A DNA stretch of 32,425 bases, taken from NCBI GenBank assembly GCA_019239955.1, contig JAFAZD010000060.1, positions 1 through 32,425 on the forward strand, in the 5' to 3' direction. Position 1 is the first letter of the stretch; every line of letters begins with the position of its first letter. Positions 22,869 to 31,743 of this stretch are shown here, in pieces. A program made the translations under genes and the position numbers. This DNA is from Armatimonadota bacterium. Its GTDB lineage: Bacteria; Armatimonadota; Armatimonadia; Armatimonadales; Capsulimonadaceae. Under the pieces are notes generated by a model. That model ran no database searches and had not been told where the DNA came from. It saw nothing but the letters and a program-made list of their open reading frames with translations.

Positions 22869-25800
22869 TCATTCCGTCCAGACGGCCTCGCGGCTGCCGA
22901 GGCGGTGGCGCAGGAGGTCCACGACCTCGGCATTGGGGGCGACGCGGACGGGGGGTTGGACGCGGCGGCGGCGCTCGCCGGGGCCGTCAATGTGCAGCAC
23001 CAGGCGGCAGGGGCCGGGATGACTGCTCAAAATGCGGTGCAGCGGGCCGACGTGCGGCCTCATGTCTTGGCCCAGGCGGATGTGCAGGCAGCTGAAGGCA
23101 GGCTTGGCCGGCTCGTCGCTTCTGGGCAGGGACGCCGTGAGCGTGGCGACCTCCTGCACCTTGTCGGCGGCGATCTCCACGCTGGCCGCCGCCCCGCCCT
23201 CCTCCTCGTCGCCCCCGCGCTTGTTGATGCGGTCCCGGTGCGAGGCGCGGCCCGTGATCAGCACGACGCTGTCCTTCTCCGGGGCCTTGGCCATCTCGGC
23301 GGCGCTGCGGGGGAAGACCGTGACGCTGATCGTGCCCGTCCGATCCTCCAGCGTCAGGAAGTACATCAGCCTGTTCTCGCCCTTGGTGTAGTAGGGGCGG
23401 ACGTTGGTGAGCACGCCGGCCAGCACGACCTCCTGCTTGTCCGCCAGCCCCCGGCACTCCTCGACCGTGTGGGTGACGTGCGCCCGCAGTTTGTCGGCGT
23501 ATTGATCCAGCGGATGGTCGCTGAGATACACGCCGAGCAGTTCCTTCTCCCAGGCGGTCGCCTCGGCGGGGGGCACGGGCGGCGCGTCGGGCAATGGCGG
23601 GGCGACATGGACGAGGCTGGCGGAGTCGGCGGCGTCGCCGAACATGGAGACCTGGCCGGATTTGCGGTCGCGGGAGATCGTCGCGGCGCTGTGGCAGGCG
23701 CCTTCCAGGCCCGCCAGCAGCCGCGCGCGGCTCGGCTCGATGCTGGCGAGCGCCCCGGCTTTGATCAGGGTCTCGACCGTGCTCTTGGACGACAGGCCGC
23801 GCTCGAAGACGCGGGCGCAGAAGTCGTGCAGGCTGGTGAACGGCCCGCCGCCCTCGCCGTCCCGGGCGGCGAGGATGGCCTCGATCGGCCCCCGGCCGAC
23901 GTTCTTGATGGCGAGCAGGCCGAACCGAATCGCGCTGCCCTCGCCGGTGAACTCGGCCCGGCTGTGATTGACGTCCGGCGGCAGAATCTGGATGCGGCAG
24001 CCGTGCTCCTCCAAATAGGTGCGGCGGGCGTCCTCGATGAAGTTGACCAGCTTGTCGGTGTCGTCTGCCTGGGTCGCCATCAGCGCGGCGAAGTAGTCCA
24101 CCGGGTAGTTCGCCTTGAGGTAGGCCGTCTGGTAAGCGACCATCGCGTAGCAGAAGGCGTGCGCCTTGTTGAAGGCGTAGCCGGCGAACGGCTCGATCAG
24201 GTCGAAGATCTCGATGGCCTTCTTCTCGCCGACAATACCCTTCTCCGCCGCGCCCTTCAAAAAATTCTCGCGCTGCTGCTCCATCTCCTTGCGGATCTTC
24301 TTGCCCATCGCCTTGCGCAGAATGTCCGCCTGGCCGAGCGAAAAGCCCGCGACGGCCTGGACGATCCGCAGGACCTGATCCTGGTAGACGATGACGCCGT
24401 AGGTCTCCTTGAGGATGGGTTCGAGCGACGGGTGCGGATACTCGATCTTCTCCATGCCCAGCTTGCAGCGGATGTACTTGGGAATCTGGGCCATCGGGCC
24501 AGGGCGGTAGAGGGCGATCATGGCCGCGACCTCGGCGACGCTGCCCGGGCGCAGCTCGGCGACGTAGCGGCGCATCTGCGCGCCCTCCAACTGGAACACG
24601 CCGCTGCAGTCGCCGCGCCCCAGCAGGTCGTAGGTCTTCTTGTCGTCCAGCGGCAGCTTGAGCACGTTGATCTCTTTGCCCGTGCTCTGCTTGACGTTGC
24701 GGACGGCGCGGGCCAGGATGGTCAGGTTCGCCAGCCCCAGAAAATCCATCTTGAGCAGGCCGATCTTCTCCAGATACCCGGCCGGGTACTGCGTGACCAG
24801 CCCTTCGCCGTCCTCCGACTTCTCCTTTTGCAGCGGCACATTCTCCCAGAGCGGGTCGGCGGCGATGACGACGCCCGCCGCGTGGACGCTGTCGTGGCGG
24901 GTCAGCCCCTCCAGCCGCAGGGCCGTGTCGATCAGCTCCCGCGCCTGCGGGCTGTTCTGGTACGCCGCCTTCAGATCCGGGTTCGCCTCCATCGCCTGGG
25001 TCAGCTTGATGCCGACGGGCAGCGTGGGGATCATCTTGGCGAGCTTCTCCACCTCGACCATGGGCATCCTGTTCATCGCCCGCCCGCAGTCCTTGATGGC
25101 GGCGCGTGCGGCCAGGGTCCCGAAGGTGATGATCTGAGCCACCCGGTCGCGCCCGTACTTCTGGACGACGTAATCAATCACGTCCTGACGCCGGCTGTCC
25201 TCAAAATCCATGTCAATGTCCGGCATGGAGATGCGTTCGGGGTTCAGGAACCGCTCGAAGGTCAGCCCGTACTCAATCGGATCCACGTCGGTGATGTCCA
25301 CGCAGTAGGAGGTCATGGACCCCGCCGCCGAGCCGCGCACGCCGAAGAAAATCCCCTCGCGCCGGGCGAAGTTGGCGAAGTCGCGGACGATCAGGAAATA
25401 CTGGCCGAAGCCGGTCTTCTCGATGACCTCCAGTTCGTAGCGCAGCCGCTCCTCGTGTTCCGGCGTGACCACGGGGTAGCGCCGCCGCATCCCCTCAAAG
25501 GCCAGCTTCGCCAGATAGGCCTGCGCGGACATGCCCTCCGGCGTGTCGCCCGGCGAGGGCATGTCTAGGCGCCCGAACTGCAAATTCAGATTGCAGCGGT
25601 CGGCGATCTCGACCGTCCGCGCCAGCGCCTCCGGATAGTCTTGAAAGACCCGCGCCATCTCCTGCTGGTCTTTGAGATAGAAGTCCCTGGAGCCGTATTC
25701 CAGCTTCTTGGGGTCGTCCATGGTCGTGCCCGTCTGCACGCACAGCAGGACCTGGTGCGGGTCGGCGTCCTTGGCGTCCAGGTAATGCACGTCATTGGTG

Positions 25801-26414
25801 GCGACCAGGGGGATGTTCAGGTCGCAGGCCATCCGCACCAGCTGCTCGTTGACGCCCTTCTGCTTGGAGAGCTGATGGTCCTGAAGCTCCAGGTAGTAGC
25901 GGTCGCCGAAGATCTCCCGAAATTCGCTGGCGACGTACCGGGCCTTGTCATGGTCGCCGTTCATGATGTGGTGCGGCACCTCCGCGCCCAGGCAGGCCGA
26001 CAGGCAGATCAGGCCCTCGTTATACTGCTGCAGCAGTTCCCGGTCAATGCGCGGCTTGTAGTACATCCCCTCCATGGAGGCCAGCGTCGTCAGCTTCAGC
26101 AGATTCTTGTAGCCGGTCTCGTTCATCGCCAGCAGCACCAGATGGCGCGAGTCGTCCAGCTTCTTGTTCTCGCGCTGGGTGCGGTGGCGGGTCGCCACGT
26201 ACATCTCATTGCCGACGAGCGGCTTGATACCGGCTTTCCGGCATTTGAGGTAGAATTCCAGAGAGCCGTACATGACTCCGTGGTCGGTGAGGCCGATGGC
26301 GGGCATGTTCAGGTCGGCCGCCTTCTTCACCAGGTCGTCAATGCGGCACGCGCCGTCCAGCAGGCTGTACTCGGAATGCAGGTGCAGGTGGACGAACTCA
26401 GGGGCGGAAGACAT
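22869..26414 (-). CDS. dnaE: DNA polymerase III alpha subunit
   Basis: The 1181-aa protein is the replicative polymerase. It has an N-terminal PHP domain (VHLHLHSEYSLLDGA and GLTDHGVMYG), the polymerase palm with PDIDMDFED near residue 397 (catalytic aspartates), the fingers and helix-hairpin-helix region, and an OB fold near 985-1060 (VVLAGVLTNVRPYYTKGENR). Length and order match the DnaE1 class. ATG 26414 is preferred because AAGAGG is 9 nt upstream of it but only 3 nt from ATG 26420. Transcription probably starts near 26518. Confidence 0.97.
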   Translation of the reverse strand: MSSAPEFVHLHLHSEYSLLDGACRIDDLVKKAADLNMPAIGLTDHGVMYGSLEFYLKCRKAGIKPLVGNEMYVATRHRTQRENKKLDDSRHLVLLAMNETGYKNLLKLTTLASMEGMYYKPRIDRELLQQYNEGLICLSACLGAEVPHHIMNGDHDKARYVASEFREIFGDRYYLELQDHQLSKQKGVNEQLVRMACDLNIPLVATNDVHYLDAKDADPHQVLLCVQTGTTMDDPKKLEYGSRDFYLKDQQEMARVFQDYPEALARTVEIADRCNLNLQFGRLDMPSPGDTPEGMSAQAYLAKLAFEGMRRRYPVVTPEHEERLRYELEVIEKTGFGQYFLIVRDFANFARREGIFFGVRGSAAGSMTSYCVDITDVDPIEYGLTFERFLNPERISMPDIDMDFEDSRRQDVIDYVVQKYGRDRVAQIITFGTLAARAAIKDCGRAMNRMPMVEVEKLAKMIPTLPVGIKLTQAMEANPDLKAAYQNSPQARELIDTALRLEGLTRHDSVHAAGVVIAADPLWENVPLQKEKSEDGEGLVTQYPAGYLEKIGLLKMDFLGLANLTILARAVRNVKQSTGKEINVLKLPLDDKKTYDLLGRGDCSGVFQLEGAQMRRYVAELRPGSVAEVAAMIALYRPGPMAQIPKYIRCKLGMEKIEYPHPSLEPILKETYGVIVYQDQVLRIVQAVAGFSLGQADILRKAMGKKIRKEMEQQRENFLKGAAEKGIVGEKKAIEIFDLIEPFAGYAFNKAHAFCYAMVAYQTAYLKANYPVDYFAALMATQADDTDKLVNFIEDARRTYLEEHGCRIQILPPDVNHSRAEFTGEGSAIRFGLLAIKNVGRGPIEAILAARDGEGGGPFTSLHDFCARVFERGLSSKSTVETLIKAGALASIEPSRARLLAGLEGACHSAATISRDRKSGQVSMFGDAADSASLVHVAPPLPDAPPVPPAEATAWEKELLGVYLSDHPLDQYADKLRAHVTHTVEECRGLADKQEVVLAGVLTNVRPYYTKGENRLMYFLTLEDRTGTISVTVFPRSAAEMAKAPEKDSVVLITGRASHRDRINKRGGDEEEGGAAASVEIAADKVQEVATLTASLPRSDEPAKPAFSCLHIRLGQDMRPHVGPLHRILSSHPGPCRLVLHIDGPGERRRRVQPPVRVAPNAEVVDLLRHRLGSREAVWTE

Positions 26415-26524
26415 GGACATGAACCTCTTGATAATTGCTGTCAGTCGCCGCCATTCTTTCGCGGCTACTAGATATAGATAATCTTTGGCGGCGGCATCAA
26501 GATGTTGTGCCGCACGCCGGCCCT

Positions 26525-26553
26525 ATTGTAACAGAATCGGCACGATTTGTCAA
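26525..26553 (-). promoter_or_regulatory. dnaE promoter
   Basis: Minus strand: TTGACA (26553-26548), 17-nt spacer, TACAAT (26530-26525). It would start transcription near 26518, about 100 nt before dnaE. The -35 box lies only 8 nt from the divergent SUKH start codon and borders its ribosome site. Confidence 0.78.
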
Positions 26554-26561
26554 AGGCCTTG

Positions 26562-27035
26562 ATGGAACCAAAATCATCGCTGTTAACGCTTCCAGAGAGG
26601 CTGAAACGGCACTGGGGCGCGCATGGCGTCAAAATTCGCCCCGGAGTGTCCGAAGAAGAACTGCGGAACTTTGAGACGGCTCACGGCGTCCGCTTCTCGC
26701 AGGACCTCCGCGATTATTTCCGTGCCGTTGATGGTATGGAAGAAGGGACGATGGCAACAGATTACTTCTCCTTCTGGCCCCTTCACACCATCAAACGGAT
26801 GTCGGAGGAACTTGGGCCGGAATGTTATGCTGATGTCATTGAGCCAGACCAGTATTTTATCTTCGCCGATTACTGCATCTGGTGCTGGGGCTACGCAATT
26901 CGCCTCACAGGCAACCATGCCGATAGTAACCCGGTCTTTTTCACCGGGAACCGCCCGGACAACGGCAGAATCATTGCCTCATCATTCACGGAGTTCCTGG
27001 AGCTGTACCTGACTGATGAAGCACATCTCTATTGA
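26562..27035 (+). CDS. SMI1/KNR4 (SUKH) family protein, orphan
   Basis: A 157-aa protein. RPGVSEEELRNFETAHGVRFSQDLRDYFRAVDGM (residues ~27-60) is the SUKH signature: the E-x-x-x-x-x-E helix, then LP/F and YF-x-x-x-D/N-G. DQYFIFADYCIWCWGYAIRL and the C-terminal SSFTEFLELYL complete the fold. ATG 26562 has AAAGG at suitable distance. SUKH proteins often act as immunity proteins in polymorphic toxin systems, but no toxin is adjacent. Codons are less GC-rich than in neighbours. Confidence 0.83.
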   Translation: MEPKSSLLTLPERLKRHWGAHGVKIRPGVSEEELRNFETAHGVRFSQDLRDYFRAVDGMEEGTMATDYFSFWPLHTIKRMSEELGPECYADVIEPDQYFIFADYCIWCWGYAIRLTGNHADSNPVFFTGNRPDNGRIIASSFTEFLELYLTDEAHLY

Positions 27036-27084
27036 TGTCGGCTGGAACAGAACCTGGCCCGTTTGAAGGCCACAGGCGCAAGGC

Positions 27085-27723
27085 GTGTCTCAAGAGACGG
27101 AACAATCACAGACAGGAGCGCCCAGGCAGGCAGCGATCTCCCGGCCCCCCATCGGCGTCGCCGAGGCCGACGAGGACGCGGGCCTCGTGCGCCGGTGCCG
27201 GGAGGGGGACGTGGAGGCGTTCGGCGCGCTGGTGACGCGGCACGAGGCGCGGGTCGGCGCGCTGATCGGGAGGTTTTTGGGGACGACGGCGACGCCGGAG
27301 GACGTGGAGGACGCGGCGCAGGACGTGTTCGTGCAGGCGTGGCGCGCCCTGCCCCGGTTTCGGGGGGATGCCCGCTTCTCCACCTGGCTGTATCGGATCG
27401 CCACGAACACGGCGATCCGGCAGTGGCACCGGCGCAAGAGGCACCGGCAGATGATCGCGGACGAGGACGCGGCCACGGAGGCCGTGTCTCCCACGCGGCT
27501 GTCAGAGGACATCGCGCGGAGGGCCGAGGGGCGCGCCCTGCGCGCCGCCGTTGACGGGCTGCCGGAGAAGCAGCGCACGGTCGTGCTGCTGCACTATTTC
27601 GAGGACTGCTCGTGCGAGGAGATCGCGCTGCTGCTCGGCTGCTCGGTCGGCACGGTCTGGTCGCGCCTGCACTACGGCTGCCGCAAACTGCGCGACCAAC
27701 TGCGCTGGCTGGAACAGCCCTGA
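27085..27723 (+). CDS. ECF-type RNA polymerase sigma factor
   Basis: A 212-aa protein. Sigma region 2 (residues ~42-110) has EDVEDAAQDVFVQAWRAL and FSTWLYRIATNTAIRQWHRR; region 4 (about 150-205) has LPEKQRTVVLLHYFEDCSCE with the helix-turn-helix LLGCSVGTVWSRLHYGCRKL. The start is a GTG with a weak, badly spaced AAGG, so it may lie elsewhere. Its stop is 22 nt before a membrane anti-sigma factor, its likely controller. Confidence 0.93.
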   Translation: MSQETEQSQTGAPRQAAISRPPIGVAEADEDAGLVRRCREGDVEAFGALVTRHEARVGALIGRFLGTTATPEDVEDAAQDVFVQAWRALPRFRGDARFSTWLYRIATNTAIRQWHRRKRHRQMIADEDAATEAVSPTRLSEDIARRAEGRALRAAVDGLPEKQRTVVLLHYFEDCSCEEIALLLGCSVGTVWSRLHYGCRKLRDQLRWLEQP

Positions 27724-27745
27724 AAGACCTGGAAAGCAAGACTAC

Positions 27746-29296
27746 GTGTACCGAACCTGGCTGATTCCATATCTGGAGGGGACGCTGGACGCCGGCCAAC
27801 GGCGGCAGTTGGAGGCGTGCCTGGCCGAAGACCCGCGCCTGGCCGCGGAGCTGGAGGCGCTGCGGCGGACGGAGCCGCGTCTGCGTCAGGCGGCCCTGCA
27901 CCTGCGCCAGACGGAGGCGGTCGCCCGGCCCGCACCGCTGTGGCCGCGCCTGCGGGAGCGGCTGGACGCCCGCCCGGCCCGGTCCGCGCGCGGCCCGATC
28001 TTCTGGGGACTCGGCGGCCTGTGTACGGCGGGGGCGGTCGTGCTGGCAGCCCTGGCGCTCAGGCCGGCGGCATCCCCGCCGCAACATAAGACGCTGATGG
28101 CCGCCGGTGGACGCAGAGCCGCTCCTGTCCTGATGTCCCACCGGGACAATGCGCGCGGTACGCCGACGGCAGCGCGGCTGCGGAAACACGCCGCCCGCGT
28201 GGCGGCGGTCAAGCGGGCGGCCCAGCCGCACATGGCCGCGCGGCCACAGGCGGGGCCTCAACCAAAGGTGGCGGCGAGGCCACAGGCGGCGAAGCCGCTG
28301 CCGGTCGCGCCCCCATTCGCGCCGCCGCTGCCGCGCGCCCGTGTGGCCCAGAAGCTCCCGATGCCTATCACGCCGCCCTTCCAGATGGCGAAGCGTGAGC
28401 CGAGGCTGGACCACGCCCCGCTCTCCCTGCACGACCTGCCCCCCGCGCCCACACACTCGCCGCCGCCACTCACCGCCGCTCTGCCGCCCGACGCCTCACT
28501 TCCGACCCCGGCACCGGTGAAAATGCACACGCTGAAGGTCGCCCCTCGGGCGCGGAAAGCAGCCGCCGTCCAGGCACACGGCGGCCTGCTATCTCTGAAC
28601 CGGACGCGGATGCAGGCGGCACGCCGCCCCTCAGAGGGAGTTGGGCGTGCCGACAGACTGGAAGCGAACAACGGCCTCCTGGCCGCTGCCCCACCGGCCG
28701 CCGGGCCGCGCGGGGCGTTTGCCGGCGGGGGGGCGGGCGGCGGCTATCCGGGCGAGGGCGGCGGGGGGACGGCGGACAACGCCCCGGCGGGGCAGCCCTC
28801 TGCCGCCCAGGCACCCCCCCAGATGCAGGCGATGGTCGGCGCGGCGACGGAGGCCGATATCTCTCCGGCGACGTTGCGGCAACGCCTGGTGCGGACCGTG
28901 ACGCCGCCGCTGTACGGCACGCCGGAGGGCGCGCAGGAGCTGCAGCGGCTGCTGGAGGCCGCCCGGCAGGCCGGGACACTGGACGAGCTGGCGACCCAGT
29001 GGGAGCAGGGGCCGATCGTCGTCGGCAGCGGGACGGCGGCGCAGGAGGCGGTCGCCACCCGCCTGCGTGCCGCCATCTATGAGGCCGGTGGCGACCTGGA
29101 GCGGTCGCTGGCCGAGCGCCGCGCCGCCGTGCTGCTGGCGACGGCCGCCGGGGAGGACTGGTTTGAGCTGGCGCAGACGGAGGCGCGCCTGAGCAACACC
29201 GCCAGCGCCCAGCGGGCATATGTGCAGGCGCTGCGTGCCGTGAAGTATCCTCTGTCACCCGCGCATCGGGCCATCGCCCGCCAGTACGCCCCCTGA
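27746..29296 (+). CDS. Membrane anti-sigma factor with Pro/Ala-rich region and C-terminal helical domain
   Basis: A 516-aa protein starting at GTG 27746, with GGAAAG 9 nt upstream. The N-terminus WLIPYLEGTLDAGQRRQLEA and the following AELEALRR resemble an anti-sigma (zf-HC2-like) domain, but the zinc-binding H-x3-C-x2-C is missing. A single transmembrane helix lies at about 87-110. Residues ~120-370 are Pro/Ala/Arg-rich with repeated ARPQA-type units, likely an extended extracytoplasmic region. The last ~110 residues are helical, possibly TPR-like. It would hold the ECF sigma factor at the membrane. The role is inferred from position and topology. Confidence 0.78.
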   Translation: MYRTWLIPYLEGTLDAGQRRQLEACLAEDPRLAAELEALRRTEPRLRQAALHLRQTEAVARPAPLWPRLRERLDARPARSARGPIFWGLGGLCTAGAVVLAALALRPAASPPQHKTLMAAGGRRAAPVLMSHRDNARGTPTAARLRKHAARVAAVKRAAQPHMAARPQAGPQPKVAARPQAAKPLPVAPPFAPPLPRARVAQKLPMPITPPFQMAKREPRLDHAPLSLHDLPPAPTHSPPPLTAALPPDASLPTPAPVKMHTLKVAPRARKAAAVQAHGGLLSLNRTRMQAARRPSEGVGRADRLEANNGLLAAAPPAAGPRGAFAGGGAGGGYPGEGGGGTADNAPAGQPSAAQAPPQMQAMVGAATEADISPATLRQRLVRTVTPPLYGTPEGAQELQRLLEAARQAGTLDELATQWEQGPIVVGSGTAAQEAVATRLRAAIYEAGGDLERSLAERRAAVLLATAAGEDWFELAQTEARLSNTASAQRAYVQALRAVKYPLSPAHRAIARQYAP

Positions 29297-29339
29297 TGCC
29301 GCGAGAAACTGGGTAAAAGCACCCGTAGGAATGGCCGGC

Positions 29340-29369
29340 TTGACAGGAGGGCCTGTTTTCCGTTACAAT
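29340..29369 (+). promoter_or_regulatory. Promoter of the receiver-PAS / oxidoreductase / ruvC operon
   Basis: TTGACA (29340-29345), 18-nt spacer, TACAAT (29364-29369). Transcription would start near 29376, giving a leader of about 80 nt before ATG 29456. The 159-nt gap after the anti-sigma gene holds nothing else recognisable. Confidence 0.75.
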
Positions 29370-29455
29370 AACCGTGCGGCGCTATTGCGTGCCCTTTTTC
29401 AGGCGTCGCAGGCCCTCCCCGGCCTTCACTCGCGCCTCAGCGACCAGGGATTGAC

Positions 29456-30664
29456 ATGCAGCACCGCGAGAACACGGCTGGCAACACGGACGAGTCTTTT
29501 TCCCTTCGCACCGCTATGACGTCTCCCGGAATGATGCACGGCCACATCGTTGTGGCGGAAGACGATGAGGCCACAGCCGACCTGCTGCGCGCCTGTCTCA
29601 CTCAGGCCGGCTATGAGGTGACGGTCGTAACCGACGGTCAGGCGGCCCTGGAGGCCGTGACCACCGACCGCCCTGACCTGATCCTGCTGGACGAGCGGAT
29701 GGCGAGTCGGGCCGGCCACGAGGTCGCCCGGCGGCTCAAGGCCTCGGAAGAGACGCGGTTCATCCCCCTCGTCATTCTGACCTCCGGGAGCGGCAGCGAG
29801 GACAAGGAGCGTTTGCTGGAAGTCGGGGCCGATGATCTCATCACGAAACCCTTCCATTCCACCGAACTGCTCATCCGAGTCCGCTCTCTGCTGCGCCTGG
29901 GGCGGCTGCACCAGGACCTGATGGACAACAACCGCGAGCTGCAAGCCGCCTACGAGACGGCGCGCGAGTCCGAGGCCAAGTACCGCGCCTTGATCCAAGA
30001 TGCGCAGGACGCCTTGCTTCTGGTTGATCCATCGTCAGCGACCATTCTGGAGGCCAACCGGCGCGCGCGGGAATTGAGCGGCTACGATGAAGACGACCTG
30101 ATCGGCCAGACGGCGAGCATGTTGTGCTCGGAAGGGGCGGCCGGCAATTGTCAGGCACTGATCGCGCGCGTCATGACGGAAGGCCGAGCCATCGCGGAAG
30201 GCGATGGCACCTTGCGATGCAAGGGCGGCGAAGACATCCCGATTGAGATCCATGCCAGCCTCGCCAACCACCACCTGGGCAAGCCGCTGATCCAGGCCCT
30301 GATCCGCGATCTGCGGCCCCGGCGGCAGCTGGAGTCGGAGCGCAACAAATCCGAGCGGCTGGCCGCCGTGGTGGAGACGGCGGTGACGGTCAACCACGAG
30401 ATCAACAACCCCCTCTTCGTCATCATCAGCAGCGTGGAGAGTCTGCAGCGCACCCTCTTCAATGCCGACTCGGGAGTCCGGGACAAGCTGGAGCGCATCA
30501 GCGAGGCCTGCCGCCGCATCCAGCGCTTCACCCAGCAGCTCTCGTCCGTGATCGCGCCGGTCAGTAAGGAGTACCTGCCGGGCCTGAAGATGCTCGACAT
30601 CCAGCAGTCTGTCGCCGCGAAACCCGACGCAGACGCCGGGGATACCCACGAGCCAGGGCCATGA
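29456..30664 (+). CDS. Receiver-PAS-HisKA signalling protein lacking a catalytic ATPase domain
   Basis: A 402-aa protein with a receiver domain (residues ~28-148, phospho-acceptor Asp79 in LILLDERM, Thr109 and Lys131 in TKPF), a coiled linker, a PAS domain (about 175-292) and a HisKA-like dimerisation helix with His314 in TVNHEINNPLFVI. Only 88 residues follow His314 and they show no N, G1 or G2 ATP-binding boxes, so it cannot phosphorylate itself as a complete kinase. AGGGA lies 5 nt before ATG 29456. It may be a phospho-relay or a substrate for another kinase. Its stop overlaps the oxidoreductase start by 4 bp. Confidence 0.85.
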   Translation: MQHRENTAGNTDESFSLRTAMTSPGMMHGHIVVAEDDEATADLLRACLTQAGYEVTVVTDGQAALEAVTTDRPDLILLDERMASRAGHEVARRLKASEETRFIPLVILTSGSGSEDKERLLEVGADDLITKPFHSTELLIRVRSLLRLGRLHQDLMDNNRELQAAYETARESEAKYRALIQDAQDALLLVDPSSATILEANRRARELSGYDEDDLIGQTASMLCSEGAAGNCQALIARVMTEGRAIAEGDGTLRCKGGEDIPIEIHASLANHHLGKPLIQALIRDLRPRRQLESERNKSERLAAVVETAVTVNHEINNPLFVIISSVESLQRTLFNADSGVRDKLERISEACRRIQRFTQQLSSVIAPVSKEYLPGLKMLDIQQSVAAKPDADAGDTHEPGP

Positions 30665-31743
30665 ATACCTCGTTGCGCTTTGCCCTGGCCGGCTGCGGCA
30701 GCATCGCCCCCACGCACGCGCGCGCTCTGGCCTCCTTGACCGATGCCGCCCTGGTCGCCTGTACCGATGCCCTGCCGGAGCGGGCGCGGGCGTTCGCCGC
30801 CGAGTTCGGCCCGCGCCCGCTGGCCTGGGCCGATGTCCTGGCCGACCCCGACATTGACGCCGTGACGGTCTGCGCGCCGAGCGGCCTCCACGCCGCCCTG
30901 GGAGTCCAGGCGCTGCGCGCGGGCAAGCACGTCGTCGTCGAGAAGCCGATGGACATCTCGCTCGCCGCCTGCGACGCCCTGCTGGCCGCGCAGCGGGAGT
31001 CGGGCCGCCGACTGGCGGTCATCTCCCAGCACCGCTTCGACCGGGCCAGCCGGGCCGTCCGGGCGGCGCTGGACGACGGCCTGCTCGGCGATTTGATTCT
31101 GGTGGACGCGCGCATCCCCTGGTACCGGACGCAGGAGTACTACGACTCCGGCGACTGGCGCGGAACGTGGGCGTTGGACGGCGGCGGCTGCCTGATGAAC
31201 CAGGGCGTCCATACCGTGGATCTGCTGCGCTGGCTCGCCGGCCCGGCCGTGACCGTCTACGCGCAGGCGCGGACGGCGGCGCACATCCGCCTGGAGACCG
31301 AGGACGCGATCACGGCGACCCTGACCTTTGCGAGCGGGGCCATCGGGACCCTGATGGCCTCCACGGCCGCCTACCCCGGCTTCCCCGCCCGCCTCGCCCT
31401 GCACGGCACACGCGGCAGCGCCGTCATTGAGGGCGACGCGCTGCAGACGCTGGCGATCCAGGGCCGCGAGACGGTCGCGGGCGAGGCCGCCATCGCCCAC
31501 GCCGTCCAGGTCGCCACCGGCGGCACGAAGGCCGCGACCACTCTGGCCCCCCCGGAATTGGGGGCGGGGGCCTGGGGCGAGGCGCACCGCGCCCAGCTCG
31601 CCGACTTCCTCCAGTGCTGCCGCACGGGCGCGACGCCGCAGGTGGACGGCACGCAGGGCCGCAACGCCGTAGAACTGGTTCTGGCCTGCTACGAGTCGGC
31701 GCGTACTGGGCAGGTCGTGATGCTGCCGGGTGCGCGGCCATGA
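30661..31743 (+). CDS. Gfo/Idh/MocA-family oxidoreductase
   Basis: A 360-aa protein with a Rossmann NAD(P) site (FALAGCGSIAPTHARAL, residues 7-23), the diagnostic VVVEKPMDIS at 91-100 with Lys95, and the active-site NQGVHTVDLL at 180-189 with His184 and Asp187. It would oxidise or reduce a sugar or sugar nucleotide. Residues ~292-304 (TLAPPELGAGAWG region) are encoded by a dispersed palindromic repeat. It starts within the ATGA overlapping the upstream stop and itself overlaps ruvC by 4 bp. The substrate is unknown. Confidence 0.92.
   Translation: MNTSLRFALAGCGSIAPTHARALASLTDAALVACTDALPERARAFAAEFGPRPLAWADVLADPDIDAVTVCAPSGLHAALGVQALRAGKHVVVEKPMDISLAACDALLAAQRESGRRLAVISQHRFDRASRAVRAALDDGLLGDLILVDARIPWYRTQEYYDSGDWRGTWALDGGGCLMNQGVHTVDLLRWLAGPAVTVYAQARTAAHIRLETEDAITATLTFASGAIGTLMASTAAYPGFPARLALHGTRGSAVIEGDALQTLAIQGRETVAGEAAIAHAVQVATGGTKAATTLAPPELGAGAWGEAHRAQLADFLQCCRTGATPQVDGTQGRNAVELVLACYESARTGQVVMLPGARP
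31536..31570 (-). repeat. 35-nt palindromic dispersed repeat, copy 2 (inside the oxidoreductase gene)
   Basis: Read on the minus strand it starts CCCCCGCCCCCAAT and ends CCAGAGTGGTC, matching copy 1 (6727-6761) at 30 of 35 positions. The core CCCCC/GGGGG stem (31548-31565 region) is preserved. It is in the opposite orientation to copy 1 relative to the host gene and stays in frame. Confidence 0.7.

Noticed and set aside
22818-25568. Long plus-strand open frame opposite dnaE
   Set aside because: The dnaE product on the other strand is unmistakable, and this frame encodes a low-complexity Leu/Gly/Arg/Gln-rich product with no motif, as expected of an antisense GC shadow.
27044-27063. ECF-type promoter (GGAAC...CGTT) before the sigma factor
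   Set aside because: The spacer is only 11 nt, far from the usual 16-17 nt, so autoregulation by this site is not supported.
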